DNA of 64,000 nt from Megalonaias nervosa (taxonomy: Eukaryota; Mollusca; Bivalvia; Unionida; Unionidae): positions 1 to 64,000 of the forward strand of contig JAECUM010001147.1 in assembly GCA_016617855.1 (NCBI GenBank), read 5' to 3'. Below, in pieces: positions 36,341 through 48,832 of the stretch (positions are counted from its first letter, which is position 1; each line of letters starts with the position of its first letter). Below the pieces are notes generated by a model. It saw only the letters and a program-made list of their open reading frames with translations. It did not search any database and was not told the DNA's origin. The translations under genes and the position numbers were made by a program.

Positions 36341-37403
36341 CAAACAGACATGGAGAAAACTGAAAAATACATATCTCCATTGCCCCCCCTCCCCCGACTG
36401 TTTTACACACTGGGAAGGGGTGGAGGGAACATGAAAACTAAGAAAAATTTGATACACCACTCTAAAGGCATGACAGTTTAATCAGGCCATCTACATATGC
36501 ATCCAAACTTAAATCTGTATCAAGTAGCCTTTGCTTAATTATGCAAATAGCGTGTGTATATGTGTGTACCAGCACTTTGCAGCATCTCAGCACAAACACG
36601 GCTATGTAGTGCCAACAAAAGGTTATGTTTCAAAGATTAATTATGCATTCAAGATTTTGTAAACACAAAAGATCAAAATTGAAAAAGTTACAAAATCTGT
36701 TAACTAATGAATAACTGCTAGAACGGCCTGAAATCTAATCAGGTTACATTTTTATAACCACCACAATGTGTGTATTGTCACAATGGATCTGGAATGGATG
36801 CATGGACATAGGGTGGTCACAATCGATCTGGAATGGATGCATGGACATAGGGATGTGCAGACAGATAGCAGCAAACATTATGCTCCCCACTGCAATCTCA
36901 GTAGGGGGCATAATACAATGGGGGGGAAATGGAGGGGAACGGGAGCAATGAATTGGTTCATGATCATAAGATCTAAAGAAAAAAGTCATCCATATAATCA
37001 GTGTTTCACTGTACTTGGGCAAAAATAAATTGCATGCAAAATTTAACAGTCAAGCCTATCGACAATGGTCACTTTGAGGACAAGCAGAAAGTTGCTTTTG
37101 CAAGCAGGCAGTCCTTTTTTTATTCCAGGTCAATATGTTTTAGCTTATGAATCAATTTAACTTTTCCAGCCTTACCCTTTTGAACAGGGTCTCAAATTGT
37201 GCCCAGAGCCCAGGCACTACAATACTTGAATAATGGATCTTGGCTAGCACAACCTGAATTATTAAGTAACCCAGTAATATTTATATATTTATGCCAAGAC
37301 TTGACCCATACATAATAAAATTTAAACAAAAATGCAATAAAATATATTTTACAAAACTGAAAGTCAAACAATAAGTCAAAAGCTAAAACTGAAACTAAAA
37401 AAC

Positions 37404-37405
<2 letters not shown>
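36341..37405. other. No gene seen
   Basis: Contains C- and G-rich runs ('tgccccccctcccccgac' near 36380; 'caatgggggggaaatgg' near 36918) and the 39-bp duplication. ORFs here come from the duplication. Confidence 0.5.
36775..36855 (+). repeat. Two-copy direct repeat, about 39 bp
   Basis: 'gtcacaatggatctggaatg' plus 'gatgcatggacataggg' occurs twice. Overlapping ORFs on both strands come from this duplication. Confidence 0.85.

Positions 37406-37489
<84 letters not shown>
37406..37489 (+). repeat. (AT)n microsatellite, about 42 units
   Basis: A perfect run of AT repeats over 84 bp. An ORF read across it on the minus strand is only alternating Tyr and Ile and is not a gene. Confidence 0.98.
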
Positions 37490-37490
<1 letters not shown>

Positions 37491-38019
37491 CACCAGTAAA
37501 CTTGAATCTGTGTAAAGTTTTGGGGTTTGGGACCATAATCAGATTTAATGCTTCATGCTCATGATGTTTTGTTACTATGGACACTAAGTAAGTGCTAAGG
37601 AAAGTATATACTGAATTTTGATATGCTTAGTGCAGCTTTTAGTTCAAGAAGGTTTCTGATGTAGGATGTATTGTTTTGTTTGAATTAAAGCATAAAAAGC
37701 AATCAAATAAATCAGAAAAATTAATTAACAACTAAAAGCTATTAGTAATAATTAATGAATTTTTCAACTTGAAAAAAATAAATATAAAAAAATTAAAAAA
37801 ATAAATGCATAACTTTTGTATTGTGAATACTATACAATTTGCAACCCAGCAATTTAATCAAGTAGTAAAGAGCAAAACAAAACCAAACACAAAGGAATGT
37901 TAAAAAATTAAAAATTCAGAGAAAAAAAATCACTGATATTTGATGAAAAAAATACAGAAGGCATAGCGATACAAGATGACCATCATGTCAGTCATACACA
38001 AGATTTGTACCTTTTCATT

Positions 38020-38215
38020 TAGGACCAACCATATATCATATGAAGTCTTTTGGCAAAAACCCTATGTCAATATGGCCATCAATTAAGGAGTAATGGAGAC
38101 AAAAAGATTTTCTAGGCAGCAATACTGACAGACAGATTGACATCATTTTAATTTAGGACCAGCTAGACACTGTAGGACTCACAGTATAGTAGAGCTAATA
38201 GTAGAGCTCCCAAAG
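38020..38215 (-). repeat. Copy of the 'ttaggaccaac' dispersed repeat
   Basis: It shares 'aggaccaacc', 'agtcttttggcaaaaaccc', 'tatgtcaatatggcc' and a 'tagtagagctaa' end with the array at 43085-43690. The unit order is the same, truncated. It is noncoding. Confidence 0.5.
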
Positions 38216-39579
38216 TAAACCTATTGAAACATCATGACATTAAAAGTTCAATAACTTTACATTTCTGAATGCTCATAATTAAAACTATATTTTTATCAGT
38301 CTAAATATACCCTTGTTGCCTGCCACTTGTGTGAACAGAAGACCATATGTGCTGAAGTATATTTTGGATCGATAAATCCCTCTAAGCCAAGAGACTAAAT
38401 CCTACCAAATTAGCAAAGGAAAAAAGGGCTATTCAAAGGGAATACAACACTAACAGTCAAAAACATTTCTCTAAAGTTAGTTATATTACAGTATTCCCTT
38501 GAATTAACAATGTTCCCTTCAACAATAAGACCTAGAGCGGATCAGGCAGATCAGTATCAAACCCCCATCAGCGACATACTGCTGGAACTTGTCTTTCTGC
38601 AGACATAATTCCATGGTTTGATACCACAGTCTCATCTTTAATGAATGGGCCTAGTTCTGATGCTGCTATTCATGAAGAGTCAGTGGATGAGGATCCTGAT
38701 TTTCATTCTGACTGTGATTCAGACTGATCATCAACAGAATTATCAGATTCTGATGCCTCGCCTCTAGATCTGGATCATCTAGACAGTTGACAACGCTGTC
38801 CTAGTCAATAAACTGTGGCCATGATATCATGAATTTAAATAAAATTTCAGAAACTTTTTATTATCAGATGATATAAACACCTATTTTCTGTTTTTCTCAA
38901 ATTTTCCAGTTTTAATTATATAGATAACCTGACCAATGGCTTATCATCATGTCTATGTTCATTTACTACCAAGTCGTTCAATTTGTCTTCTTGTATGATG
39001 AAATGTATGGCCAGTTGGTTGGACATGACCAGTAGCACTTTGAGGTTACTGGTCATGTGGGCTTGAAGGATTATTTGGCAAATTTCACACAATGCTTCTA
39101 CTTGAACCTTTTTAAAAACAGAAAAATCACTTCTAATGATTTCAGTTTATATACAGGTTGAATTGACACTGACCTGCTGTTCTCCAGACATTAATGAAAC
39201 AGATCATGTGGAAATCATATACATTGTGTAACAAATTATCAAACCTCCATTCAGGAAAGAACAAATTACCTATGTTTAATAGATGTGTGAACCTAGTGAT
39301 TCAGATAATTTTTCTACAAGACTATCTATTGGCTTATAACAAGATAAATTGTTTGAAAAGTTTACAGTTGTGATAATGAACTTTTCATTTTTCAATTTAA
39401 GCCATGCCATTTATTTTTGAATCTGTAATACACTGGGAAAGTTAAAGAAGCTATATGAAAATTTGGATGATGGTAAATTCCTGGACACCCTTTCAAAGAC
39501 TGCAGCTAATATTCTGGTGAAAACCCCAATTAAATATGGCTTACTGTTCAGGAGGATAGTAATAACAAGATTTTAAAGA

Positions 39580-39900
39580 TGGATGCCATGGTAGTTAACT
39601 GGATGTCTGACTTAGCCATCATTTTCATTTCAGACCAACAGGACATCATTAGATTTCTTTTGATGAAAACACAATGCTGAAAAGTTGAGATAACAAGATT
39701 TCAAGACAACTGCCACATTGTATGTCTGGGCAGGAGAATTTTTATTTAGGACCTATTAGACCAAATTGTGTGTAAAGTGTCATGGTAATCTTCTAAGTAG
39801 TTTAGATGTAGTAATAACAAACGTGTACTCATGGACATACTGACAACAGACAACAGGCCATAGCATAAGATAGCCTGGTCTGTGACCAGTAGAGCTAAAA
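39580..39900 (-). repeat. Copy of the 'ttaggaccaac' dispersed repeat
   Basis: Segments 'cattttcatttcagaccaac', 'aacaagatttcaagac', 'gtgtaaagtgtcatgg' and 'gaccagtagagcta' match the 43-kb array in order. It has about two internal units. It is noncoding. Confidence 0.5.
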
Positions 39901-42535
39901 AAAATTAAGGCACAATGTAAATCAACTGTAAAATAAGAACACATGAGACACTGTACAACAGAACAAAGCTAATTACCAGACAAATGAAACATACTATGAT
40001 ATTCAGGCCAAAGCAGCTAGGACCTCCACATCAGAAATAATTACTCAACACATAAATCTGTAATTACAACATGGAGTTAGTTCTAACCAACTAGTCCATC
40101 CATACATATGACTAGTATCCAAAAGTATTTTGTTTAGGAAATTCTTCAAAGTCAGCCTTGATACATGGGGGCAACATAAACGGGTCATTCATATTAGCAA
40201 AGAGAAGAATCTAAATATGTCTCCAACAATTTTCCATCATCATCATGATTATCATTATACTTTAATCCTTCAAACAAGTCGAAATAACAGATTTGAACAA
40301 CCTTAGATATATGTAGGCACACAAAATGCAAGCTATAAATTATTCATGGAAATGGTTTGCTTCATGATGATATAAGTCTATTTACAAACTAAGTTTATCT
40401 GAAATCAGATCAATAATACTCTCTCTAGAACAGCAACAAGTTCAGCAAATCAGATGCAAGATTATCTCATGAATATGTGTGGATTGCTGTACTACTGAAT
40501 TAATGTGAAATCTGATTTCTTTTGACTTTAAGGACCAAGTCAGCTAACTAAATGCATGTGTTTTGTACCCCTTGGGTCCCTCTGATATAGCACATTGTTC
40601 CTTGTGCTTTTCTCAAATATCTAATAAACCTATGCTGCACTACCAAAAAGATTTATCCACACATTAAAACCTTTTCAATCAATGAGCAGTTGACTGCCCC
40701 AAATTAGTACACAGTCAGATATTACAACAGGTGTCTATAATCACTCTGCACCATCACCACTGAGAAAGCACCTCAGCTATCTGGTGCTTTACAATACAAT
40801 TTTAGCCTTACATTGACCAGCTCGGCATGTGTTCAGAGTGACAAAGTAGTTCCAAACACTTGGCCCTTTAACTTTGTTTCTTTTCATGACTTGTTAAGGT
40901 CAATCTATGTACTAATGGTAATTTGAACCAAGTAAAAATTTTCACTAAAAAAGTGTTCATTATCTTTTCAAAATGTAAAATTAACCTTGTTCACTGAAGT
41001 ATGTATGTTGTCAATCCTTCAGTTTTGGATTGGTTTAGTTTTGTACATTGTCAAACTCTTTAATTTCAGAGGTAAATGTGAGTAAATCTTGCATGTGGTC
41101 CACAATCTTATAATGCCCAAACAGAAGTGATCAGTTTTCAAAAACACTAGAACTTGTGAAGTTTGGAGTCTAACAGCCCCAAATGCATCACACAATTCCT
41201 CAGCATCTAACTGCATGGAATGTGATAATCAAGGACTGTTGGAAGCTATGTGACTGCCTACAGATCTAATAAAAGATTTACAACCATCTTTACTGAAGTC
41301 TTTACTTTTACTGACATATTTAAGTCTTTGTTCTCTATTTGGCTGAGCAAGTTGTATATTTACCTTTGGTTTAATAATATTCAATGAGTTTTGTTTCAAT
41401 TGCAAAAACTTAACATGTTGGCATTGGGCTAAATGAATACTGAGTGACAGTAATCAACCAATCATCATCAATTACATTCAGTTAGACAGTTATGTATATT
41501 CCCAATTATTTAGATGAAGATTAGTTTCAATTATCTTTTGCATATCCTGAGTGGTCATGAGTATGAGTCAGTTTTCTTTGCAAAGGTTGTTTTTGAAAAT
41601 CAAGAGCTAGAAATAACCAGTACTAGTACAATGACTGACTAATGTGAAAACTAAAGTAAATTTATCTACTGAATGTAAATTTCATCTGACTACTCATGAT
41701 AACTAGTAAAAACAAATACTATTAATATTGACAAGGTGATCTGCCACATCGTTGAGGAACAGATGTGAAAGAATAATAAATAAGTACATATCCATAAAAA
41801 ATGCTTTAGGTTATTAAATGCAAAAATTAAAAGATAAAGGTAATATAAATACAGTGCTCCAGATAAGAAGTATGTCACTGTAAGACATGCCTAAAAAAAT
41901 TACAATAAGCCACAATTTTGAAATATATCAAATACATTTTTGAAAAATAAAATGTAATGCCTAGTCATTTCCTAAAAGCAGTACTCCACTACAAATTGTA
42001 CCTAATTCTGCACTTTGTATATTTCTTGTCACGTCAGTGCTTGCCAATAAAATGTTCAAATCTGATGTTGCTAAGACTCTTGTATGCTCAGAGAATCAAT
42101 CTCCATTTGCAAAGCAGTGATGGCTAATGTGAAAGGACAATATTCCAATTACAGTGTTCTTTTCAATGCAAAGTTTCATAGCAACATTGAAGTCTATTGT
42201 CAAACCAATTATCAATGAATAGCATTTACGAGACCAATGGAAAACAAAAGCACACAGGTGGCAGCAAGGCACTAAAACCCCCAGAGAAAGAGTGGGTATG
42301 ATTGTACCCTTGATTCAAAACTGAACAGAGTGGAATTAAGATCAAACAACTTTTGCAAAACATGCAAATCCAAGAAAGATTAAAAAAACAGCAATAATAA
42401 AAGCATTTTATTTCAACAAATTGCTCAAACAAAATGGCTCAGTTATTATCCAAGTTGTTTAGTCATCAGCATGTCACACAATATCACAGCCTTCTATTTA
42501 ATACCACATTACAACTAAATATTCTTCCATCAATC

Positions 42536-42538
<3 letters not shown>

Positions 42539-42568
<30 letters not shown>
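42539..42568 (+). repeat. (CT)n microsatellite
   Basis: An uninterrupted run of about 14 CT dinucleotides lies directly before the 165-bp duplication. Confidence 0.95.
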
Positions 42569-42571
<3 letters not shown>

Positions 42572-42576
42572 CATAA

Positions 42577-42926
42577 GCTATAAACTAAAGCTTGTCTAGA
42601 AATATAGTAATAAAATGAAAAATGCTTCTCTTCAAATTGTAGGTGGTACGTATTTTCTAAAAACTGATGATTACTATACTCTTGTGATCTAACCGCTATA
42701 TGGAGCAGAGTAAATAGTACCTTTTAAACTAAGAAATAATATATTTTAAGAACATGATACGCTATAACCTAAAGCTTGTCTACAAATATAGTAATAAAAT
42801 TATGAAAAATGCTTCTCTTCAAATTGTAGGTGGTACACTTTTGGTAAAACTGAGGACTACAATACTCCAATAATCGAATAACTATCTGGAACAGTGTAAA
42901 TAGTACCTTTTAAACCAAGAAATATT
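42577..42926. repeat. Tandem duplication of about 165 bp (two copies, offset 184 bp)
   Basis: The copy at 42577-42740 and the copy at 42761-42926 both run from 'gctataa(a/c)ct aaagcttg' through 'atgcttctcttcaaattgta' to 'agtaccttttaaac'. They differ by scattered substitutions and small indels, so the duplication is not very recent. It lies between a (CT)n tract and a (TA)n(CA)n tract. Confidence 0.75.
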
Positions 42927-42952
42927 TAGAGACCATGTCATCGCAAACTTTG

Positions 42953-43009
<57 letters not shown>
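42953..43009 (+). repeat. (TA)n(CA)n compound microsatellite
   Basis: About 16 TA dinucleotides are followed by about 11 CA dinucleotides, just after the 165-bp duplication. Confidence 0.95.
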
Positions 43010-43084
43010 CATCCAATAAAATCACACTCTATGAGTATGTTATAATCAATGTGTGTTCACTGCAAACTTTTTCATTTCAAGATG

Positions 43085-43690
43085 GCCTCTGTGGCCACAA
43101 TTTTCATTTAGGACCAACCGGACATCACAAGAAGACAGGTTAATATGACATTTGTTTGGTTGGAATAGCAATAAAAAGATTTTCAATGGCTACTGTGGTG
43201 GCCACAATGGGTGTCACTCCATTTTCCTTTAGAACCAACTGGACATGATGATAAATCTTCTAGTGAAAACACCATGTCAATACAATTTTCTAGTCAGGAA
43301 TGGTAGCGATAATACTATTCTAAAATGACTGCTGTGACGTCCATACTAAATGTCAGATTGGCACTACTGTTATTTAGGACCAACTACAGCTCATAAGAAG
43401 TCTTTTACTTTAAACCCTTTGTTAATATGACTTTCTATTCAAGTAGAGTAGCAAAAAGATTTTCAGGATGACTGCTGTGGCAGCCACATTAGATTTCCAA
43501 GTAATGCCATTTTCATATAAGACCAACCAGACAGTTCAATAAGTGTCTGTGTGTAAAGTTTCATCACAATCCTCCAAGTGGTTTAGGAGGAACTATGATA
43601 ACAAACTTGTGCTGACAGGTGGACAGACAAAAGACCATCCCATAAGCTCTTCTGGAGTATGACCAGATGAGCTAATACTTGAGGTATCAA
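43085..43690 (-). repeat. Degenerate molluscan-type dispersed repeat with internal tandem units
   Basis: Units of about 120-146 bp repeat around 'atttaggaccaac(c/t)gga' at about 43105, 43228, 43374 and 43520. Each has 'agaagtctttt..', 'atgtcaatatg', 'aagattttcaag' and 'tggctgctgtggc' segments. The array ends with 'gtaaagtttcatcacaatcc', 'acagacaaaagaccatcc' and 'tgaccagatgagcta'. The same units recur at 38020-38215 and 39580-39900. Such units with an AGCTCAT end are widespread in mollusc genomes. They lie within 400 bp of the end of the giant gene. Confidence 0.6.
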
Positions 43691-43999
43691 AATTCGAAGT
43701 TTGGTCCACAAAATAATATATACAGCTAGTATTGTTTTCATGTTTTCTGAAATAATGCAAAGATTTTGAATTCATTGATTTTTGTAGGGAACAAGTTTTC
43801 ATGGATTTTATGCTTGCTACAAGCCACAAATTAAAGACCCAACAAACACTAATCAATCTGTGAATAAATATTATCCGTTCCCCAAACCACATGTTTCAGT
43901 ACTGACAAAAATATTTCTTATTACAAAAAATTTTCATGGCCAAAAATTATAATTGATATCCACAAAAATAAATAAATCCACAGCATGAAAATTTCTTCC

Positions 44000-44077
44000 A
44001 ATGATTAAATACAAGGACTAAGTTCAATAAATCCAAAAAATAAGCAACTAAATCCAATAAATGCAAAATGTGGTAGC
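44000..44077 (-). other. Start of the 3' flank or UTR of the giant gene
   Basis: Minus-strand sequence after the TGA is T-rich ('catttattggatttagttgc', 'ggatttattgaac'). No canonical AATAAA (plus-strand 'tttatt') was found in the first kilobase to the left. Only variant signals occur, such as AGTAAA near 43403. The real transcript end is not placed. Confidence 0.3.
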
Positions 44078-47000
44078 TCAACAGTCACTCTCCTCTGAGC
44101 GCTGGTCATTGCTTTGTAACACTGATACACGCTTCTGCAGAATAGCCCTTTCTTTTCGCTTGTACCTTGAACTTAATTTATCTCTCAACACCTCCACAGC
44201 ACTGGAGTGCTGCCTGCCAACCTCTTCTAACATAAGTTCTAACCTTCCAAATTCAATTTCTGATACCACAGATCGTGTTGTTGATGAACAATCTGAGGCT
44301 ACAGACACATTATCTATGTCTCCTTCTGAGTGCCGATTTCTTGACCTAACACCTAACCTTTCATGTCTCAGTTCATCAAGAAGTTTATTTTTCTCAATTC
44401 CTAAATGCTCTTCTCTGTCTCTAAATTTTGCCTCAATATCTCTTAACTCCTCTTCTAATAACCTCTTTTGCCGCATCAACTCTCTTTCTGTCAAGTCTTT
44501 TTGATACATCAACTCCTCCAGTCTTTTCAGCTCCTGTTTCTGCCTGACAACCTCCAATTCCATTTCATGCAACCGAGTCTCAACTGCCACTTTTTCCTGT
44601 AGTTTCTTTAAAATAATTGCCTTCTCTTTCTTTAATGTGTCTTCAAGAACAGCCTTTTCTCCAAGTATTTGAGAAAGTTTCCCATTGTCATGCTCCCTTT
44701 TTCTTAACTGTTCAAGCAGGTCCTCTCTTTGTTTCTGAAGCAAAGCCAACTGTTTACCAAACACTTCTTCCACCTCATCAATTCCACCTTTTTGATACCA
44801 CAATTTTTCTCTCAATTCCATCACAACTGCCTCCTGCTCCTTTATCCGAAGCATCCATCGATCATTCTCAATTCTTAGCAATTTGTTGGTCTCATTCAGC
44901 ACAGCAACTTTTTGTCGAAGATGAACAACATCAGAAGAAAGTATGTCTTGGTAGTTCATATCATGGTGTTCCGTTTTGCTTTGTAACCCTTCTCGAAGGC
45001 ACCTTTCCTTTTCAAGTGTTGTCTGCAACAAAATGATCTCTTTTGAATAGATTGCTTTTGTTTCTCTAAAATCTCTTTTCAAGTGAGAGATCTCTTCCAA
45101 CAGTTCAAAATGTTTTTGTTCCATGGCAACATGTCCATCAATAGATTGATCCAGTGATAATCCAATATAGTCTAGGGGCTCTAGTTCATCTGGGAATGGC
45201 AATGAAGATTCTCCATCTCCCTCAATGAAATGTGAATCTGCGGGAGTCTGTAGAAGATGACTGGAATTCTGAAAATGTCTGTATTCTGTCTCGTACATTG
45301 CATCAACAAAGTCACCATCCAAAGAAAGAGACTCACTCTGATCCATGGGGCAGAATGATTCACTTGGTTCTCTGACCATCTCTCTTTTATTCTGCTCAAC
45401 TTTTACAATGCTAAAATTTAAAGAATGCCTTCTAGTCTCCAAGGCCTCTCTTTCACTGCTTATAATCTTGCCTATTCCTGGAGATCCAAGACTTACAGTG
45501 CTACCTTTCAATGGTAGACCCTTTTCTTGATTCAGAAAATGTTCCTCCAGCTTTCTCACATAAGCATCTTTTCCCTAATGTCCTTTTCCAGATCAAGCAC
45601 TTTAAGCTTGAGTTCCTGGATCTCTTGATCTGATTCCCTCAGACTCTCTTCTGACCTGGTCTCCTCCAATTTTATTATATACTGTTCAAACTCCTCTTGT
45701 TGCTTTCTTAACTTGTCTTCCAGTTGATCCTTACTCAGTGCAAGACTTTCCATTTCCGCCACTAATAAGCTAGATCTACTCATAAACTCTTGCTTTTCTT
45801 TTTCAAAATGATCCATCTGCTCTTTGACCTTCTTTTCCATGTATTCTTTTTCCTCTTCTAGAATCTTCAGCTTTGAGTCCAGTTCTTCATGCAGTAAAAC
45901 CTTAATTTCCAAACTGTCCTTTTCCTCCTTCAAAATATCAATCTGTAATTTCAAGTCCTCACACAGCTTTCTTAATGATCTGTAGTCATCTGTCTCCCTG
46001 TGGATCACATCATCTCCTGATGGCTCTAGTATGTCAGCTGATGCTGACGAAATCGAAACTACTTGCCCTATTGCTGACTCTAGTACACCACCTAAATCAA
46101 CTCTTTCAACCTCAAAAGAGTCCTTAACTGAAAGCATATCAGAATGTTTGTTTAGGGTGATTGGACCTCTGGGTAATGTGCCATCCTCTTTACTGTTGTT
46201 AGAATCTGACTGCCCAATCAATTTTGACAGAGATTTATCTTTTTCAAGTTCCACCATATTGTTTTGTACTGATTTACTTATATCAAAATCTTTCACAAAA
46301 GATGTTGATTCATCAGAAGATTCTTTTACATAATCTGACTCGGATCTGAAGGTCATATCTGAAAACTCTTGTACAAATCCAGAATCCGATTGAATTATAT
46401 CTGATTCTTCAAGATAAACTGAATCTGACTCCAGCTCTTCCTTAAGTGGTAAGTTTTCTATTTGTGGTGATAATTCTGATACAAATCTGTTCTGTGCATC
46501 TGTAAGCAATGCTAGCTGTTGCTCCCTCTCCTGAGCAACAAAGCTCAAAGACAAGGACCTTGGAATTTTGCTATAACTTGAAATACTACCAAGATTATGA
46601 CTTTGATTTACACTTGTATCTTTTGTATCATTTGAGCTTTCTGATTTTGTTCTTCTTGGTAAGTTTAATTCATGTGTAGGATGAATTTCCAAAACCTGAT
46701 CAACGTTTGGTACAAATGCTCCCTCCTTTCCATATTTTTCTGAGAGAAGGTCACTTTTACCAGAAGATGTTGTCTTCTTCTCTGCTGAAGACAATGACAC
46801 CTCAGTCTCATCATCTGAAACTGGTGTCCTCTCATGATATTCTTTATACTTTGAAGGACTTCTCATCTCATAAAACTGACTTTTTTCATCATGTACCATG
46901 GAAAAACCTGTTCCATGTGTCCATCTTACATTCTGTGAACTGCTGCCTGAAGTTGTATCGAGTGGAGAGTTCTCATGGGACAAATGGGCTGGCATTATGT

Positions 47001-47790
47001 CTTCCTCATCTGATTCTTGCTCTGAAAAGTAACCCTCTTTTCCACCTGAATGACCATCTTCTACCTTTTCATCCTCAGAATTCTGTTCTGAGAAATGACC
47101 TTCACTTCTGCCTTTACCAATGCATTTTTCATCTTTGCTGTAAGAAACTGACCCTGACCCTTCAACATCAAAGATGAATTTGTTTTCATTATCCAGAGTG
47201 GCAGATGCTGGAATAGGCATACGCACAGAATGTTCAAGATGAATTGAAGTCAGTCGCTGCAGTAATTGTGCATCTTGGTCATCATCAGAGATGAATTTAT
47301 CCTCTGTGTCTTTATCATCTGGCCTTTTAGCTGATATACTGATGTCCTGGACAATGCACACCTGCTCCTCATCATTGAAAACATTATTTCTCTCTGAAGA
47401 ACCTCCTAGTAATAAAGATCCACCTAAATTCTCCAATTTTCTTCTAATGTTTATATATTTCTCCTGCAGAGCTTTACACTCTGGTCTTGAACACTGAGTA
47501 TTGTCGAGAAGCTTGCCAGCATGTGAAACACCATTATCTTGACCTCCTGTGGCAGATGTCAGATCCTGACTCAGATGATGAACTAGTGAGGATGGTATCT
47601 TCCAGTCAAGGACACTACCTTCTCCAAACCCAAATTCATTCTCCATCTTCATTTCCATCCCATCATCATCATCTAGTTCAAGCCACTCTTCATCAGTTAA
47701 AAGATTTTGGAGATCATCTTGAAGCTGCTTTTGCTGTTGTTCTGAGAGATCCAATTGCTGCATCAATGCATCACGTGCTTTAGCTAGTTG
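44078..47790 (-). CDS. Terminal visible exon of the giant coiled-coil gene, with a one-base frame break
   Basis: The acceptor 'gatctcatttcag' precedes CAA CTA GCT and the stop TGA is at 44078-44080. The exon is 3713 nt, one base short of a multiple of three. Frame 1 (47790 to about 45570) has a short coil, an acidic Ser-rich middle with two FSEQ-containing repeats and several SD[S/Y]-x-ESD-like units, then a coil ending LDLEKDIREK. It meets a stop just after an A run at 45569-45572. The other frame resumes at once with AYVRKLEEHF and runs as acidic linker and coil to the C-terminus QRSEESDC. One extra A restores DIREKDAYVRKL. A weak donor-like AAG/gtacaag near 44163 leaves open that the true last exon is further left. 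Confidence 0.85.
46995..47110 (-). other. Twin acidic FSEQ repeats in the scaffold protein
   Basis: Two neighbouring peptides, GHFSEQNSEDE and GYFSEQESDEED, share G-[HY]-FSEQ-[NE]-S-[ED]-[DE]-E. They sit in a Ser/Glu-rich linker of the terminal exon, where SxxE and SxxD patterns resemble casein kinase 2 sites. This is a short internal duplication within coding sequence. A binding or phosphorylation role is inference only. Confidence 0.5.
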
Positions 47791-48349
47791 CTGAAATGAG
47801 ATCAAATGTAATGTTTTTTTAATATAAATGTTTAATCAACAAGTGCAATAAATAGAATTAAATGCTTAAAACCAAAATAAAACGGATCAAATGTACAGTT
47901 GCCATGCACTATAAAAACTTTAGTTGCATAAGAAATGTCCATTAGAGAAGACTGGTGTTGAGCAGGAGTAAACTATAACATACACTTAGCTACAACAATA
48001 CCATCTCTTGACAACAGTCTGGACGATTTTCTTTTGCAAGGTAAACTTACTTCATTTTAAATCATCATGGATACCACAACCATCCACCCCACTCCAACTC
48101 ACCCCCATCACAAACCCCACTCATGCAACATACACACACAAGAAAAATGTTCAGCTACAGTATAAGGAACACTTGCTATTGTAAAAGTTCAGTCTAGCTG
48201 TTAAACATAAAACAAAAAAAGACGTAATAATTTGGTGTTCTATCTCTTTTCTTCATCTGCCAATTTGTATTTTGTAAAGGTTGGTCTTCTATGAATGTCA
48301 TGGCACATTCTTAAAGAAGATTGAAGATTAAGCACTGAATTTAACACAC

Positions 48350-48560
48350 CAAATATACTTGCTTATAAGTTGAACCAAACTACAAAAGTCCTGATCTACC
48401 ATTTCATAAAGCACCTGCAGCTCAGGGTCTATATTGTTTGTTCTACTCATTACTCCTGCCAAACTGCAAAGACTCAGATCTGCCAGTGCATAATGCTCCC
48501 GCAAATCAGGGTCTGTGTTGTTTGCAGTTGGGCTTGACTTATAAGCAAGTATGGATGGTT
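48350..48560. mobile_element. Double-hairpin MITE, copy 8, in an intron of the giant gene
   Basis: 'ccaaatatacttgcttataa' at the left end, 'gactcagatctgccagtgca' inside, and 'acttataagcaagtatgga' at the right end. It lies between the two large exons, so it is transcribed with the gene. Confidence 0.75.
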
Positions 48561-48832
48561 GCAAAGAGAAAACATCAAACCAAAATAAGCACTAACGAAC
48601 TAACAAGGGAAAAAGGGGAGGCATCAATCATGCAAATAAAAACTGAAGTGGAAATTCTGTTCCCCTACAAATGAACTGCATAGAGTTCACAGGAATACAA
48701 AAAGTGTATAGTTTAGTAAAAATTAATCAAGATCTGTAAAATTTGGTGTCTAGTGATTCTATGGATCATTTGAAGGAAGTCCTAATTTCAAGCCATGCTT
48801 ATGCATCTGGAAAACTTGTAATTGTACATTAC

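Larger units (their letters stand above)
37490..43084. other. No supported gene; repeat pieces and AT-rich DNA
   Basis: Besides the dispersed repeats listed, 38640-38790 on the plus strand reads as an acidic Ser/Asp peptide (EESVDEDPDFHSDCDSD, then a stop, then SSTELSDSDASPLDL). It could be a decayed transposase N-terminus. Nothing else stands out. Confidence 0.45.

Noticed and set aside
37192..37584. 130-codon minus-strand ORF with Ile-Tyr repeats
   Set aside because: It is driven by the (AT)n tract; no protein-like sequence lies on either side.
46707..47177. 156-codon plus-strand ORF, and other plus-strand ORFs at 44061, 44617, 53338 and 56658
   Set aside because: They are antisense shadows of the well-supported coiled-coil exons, with His/Ser/Phe-rich composition caused by Glu/Lys codons on the other strand.
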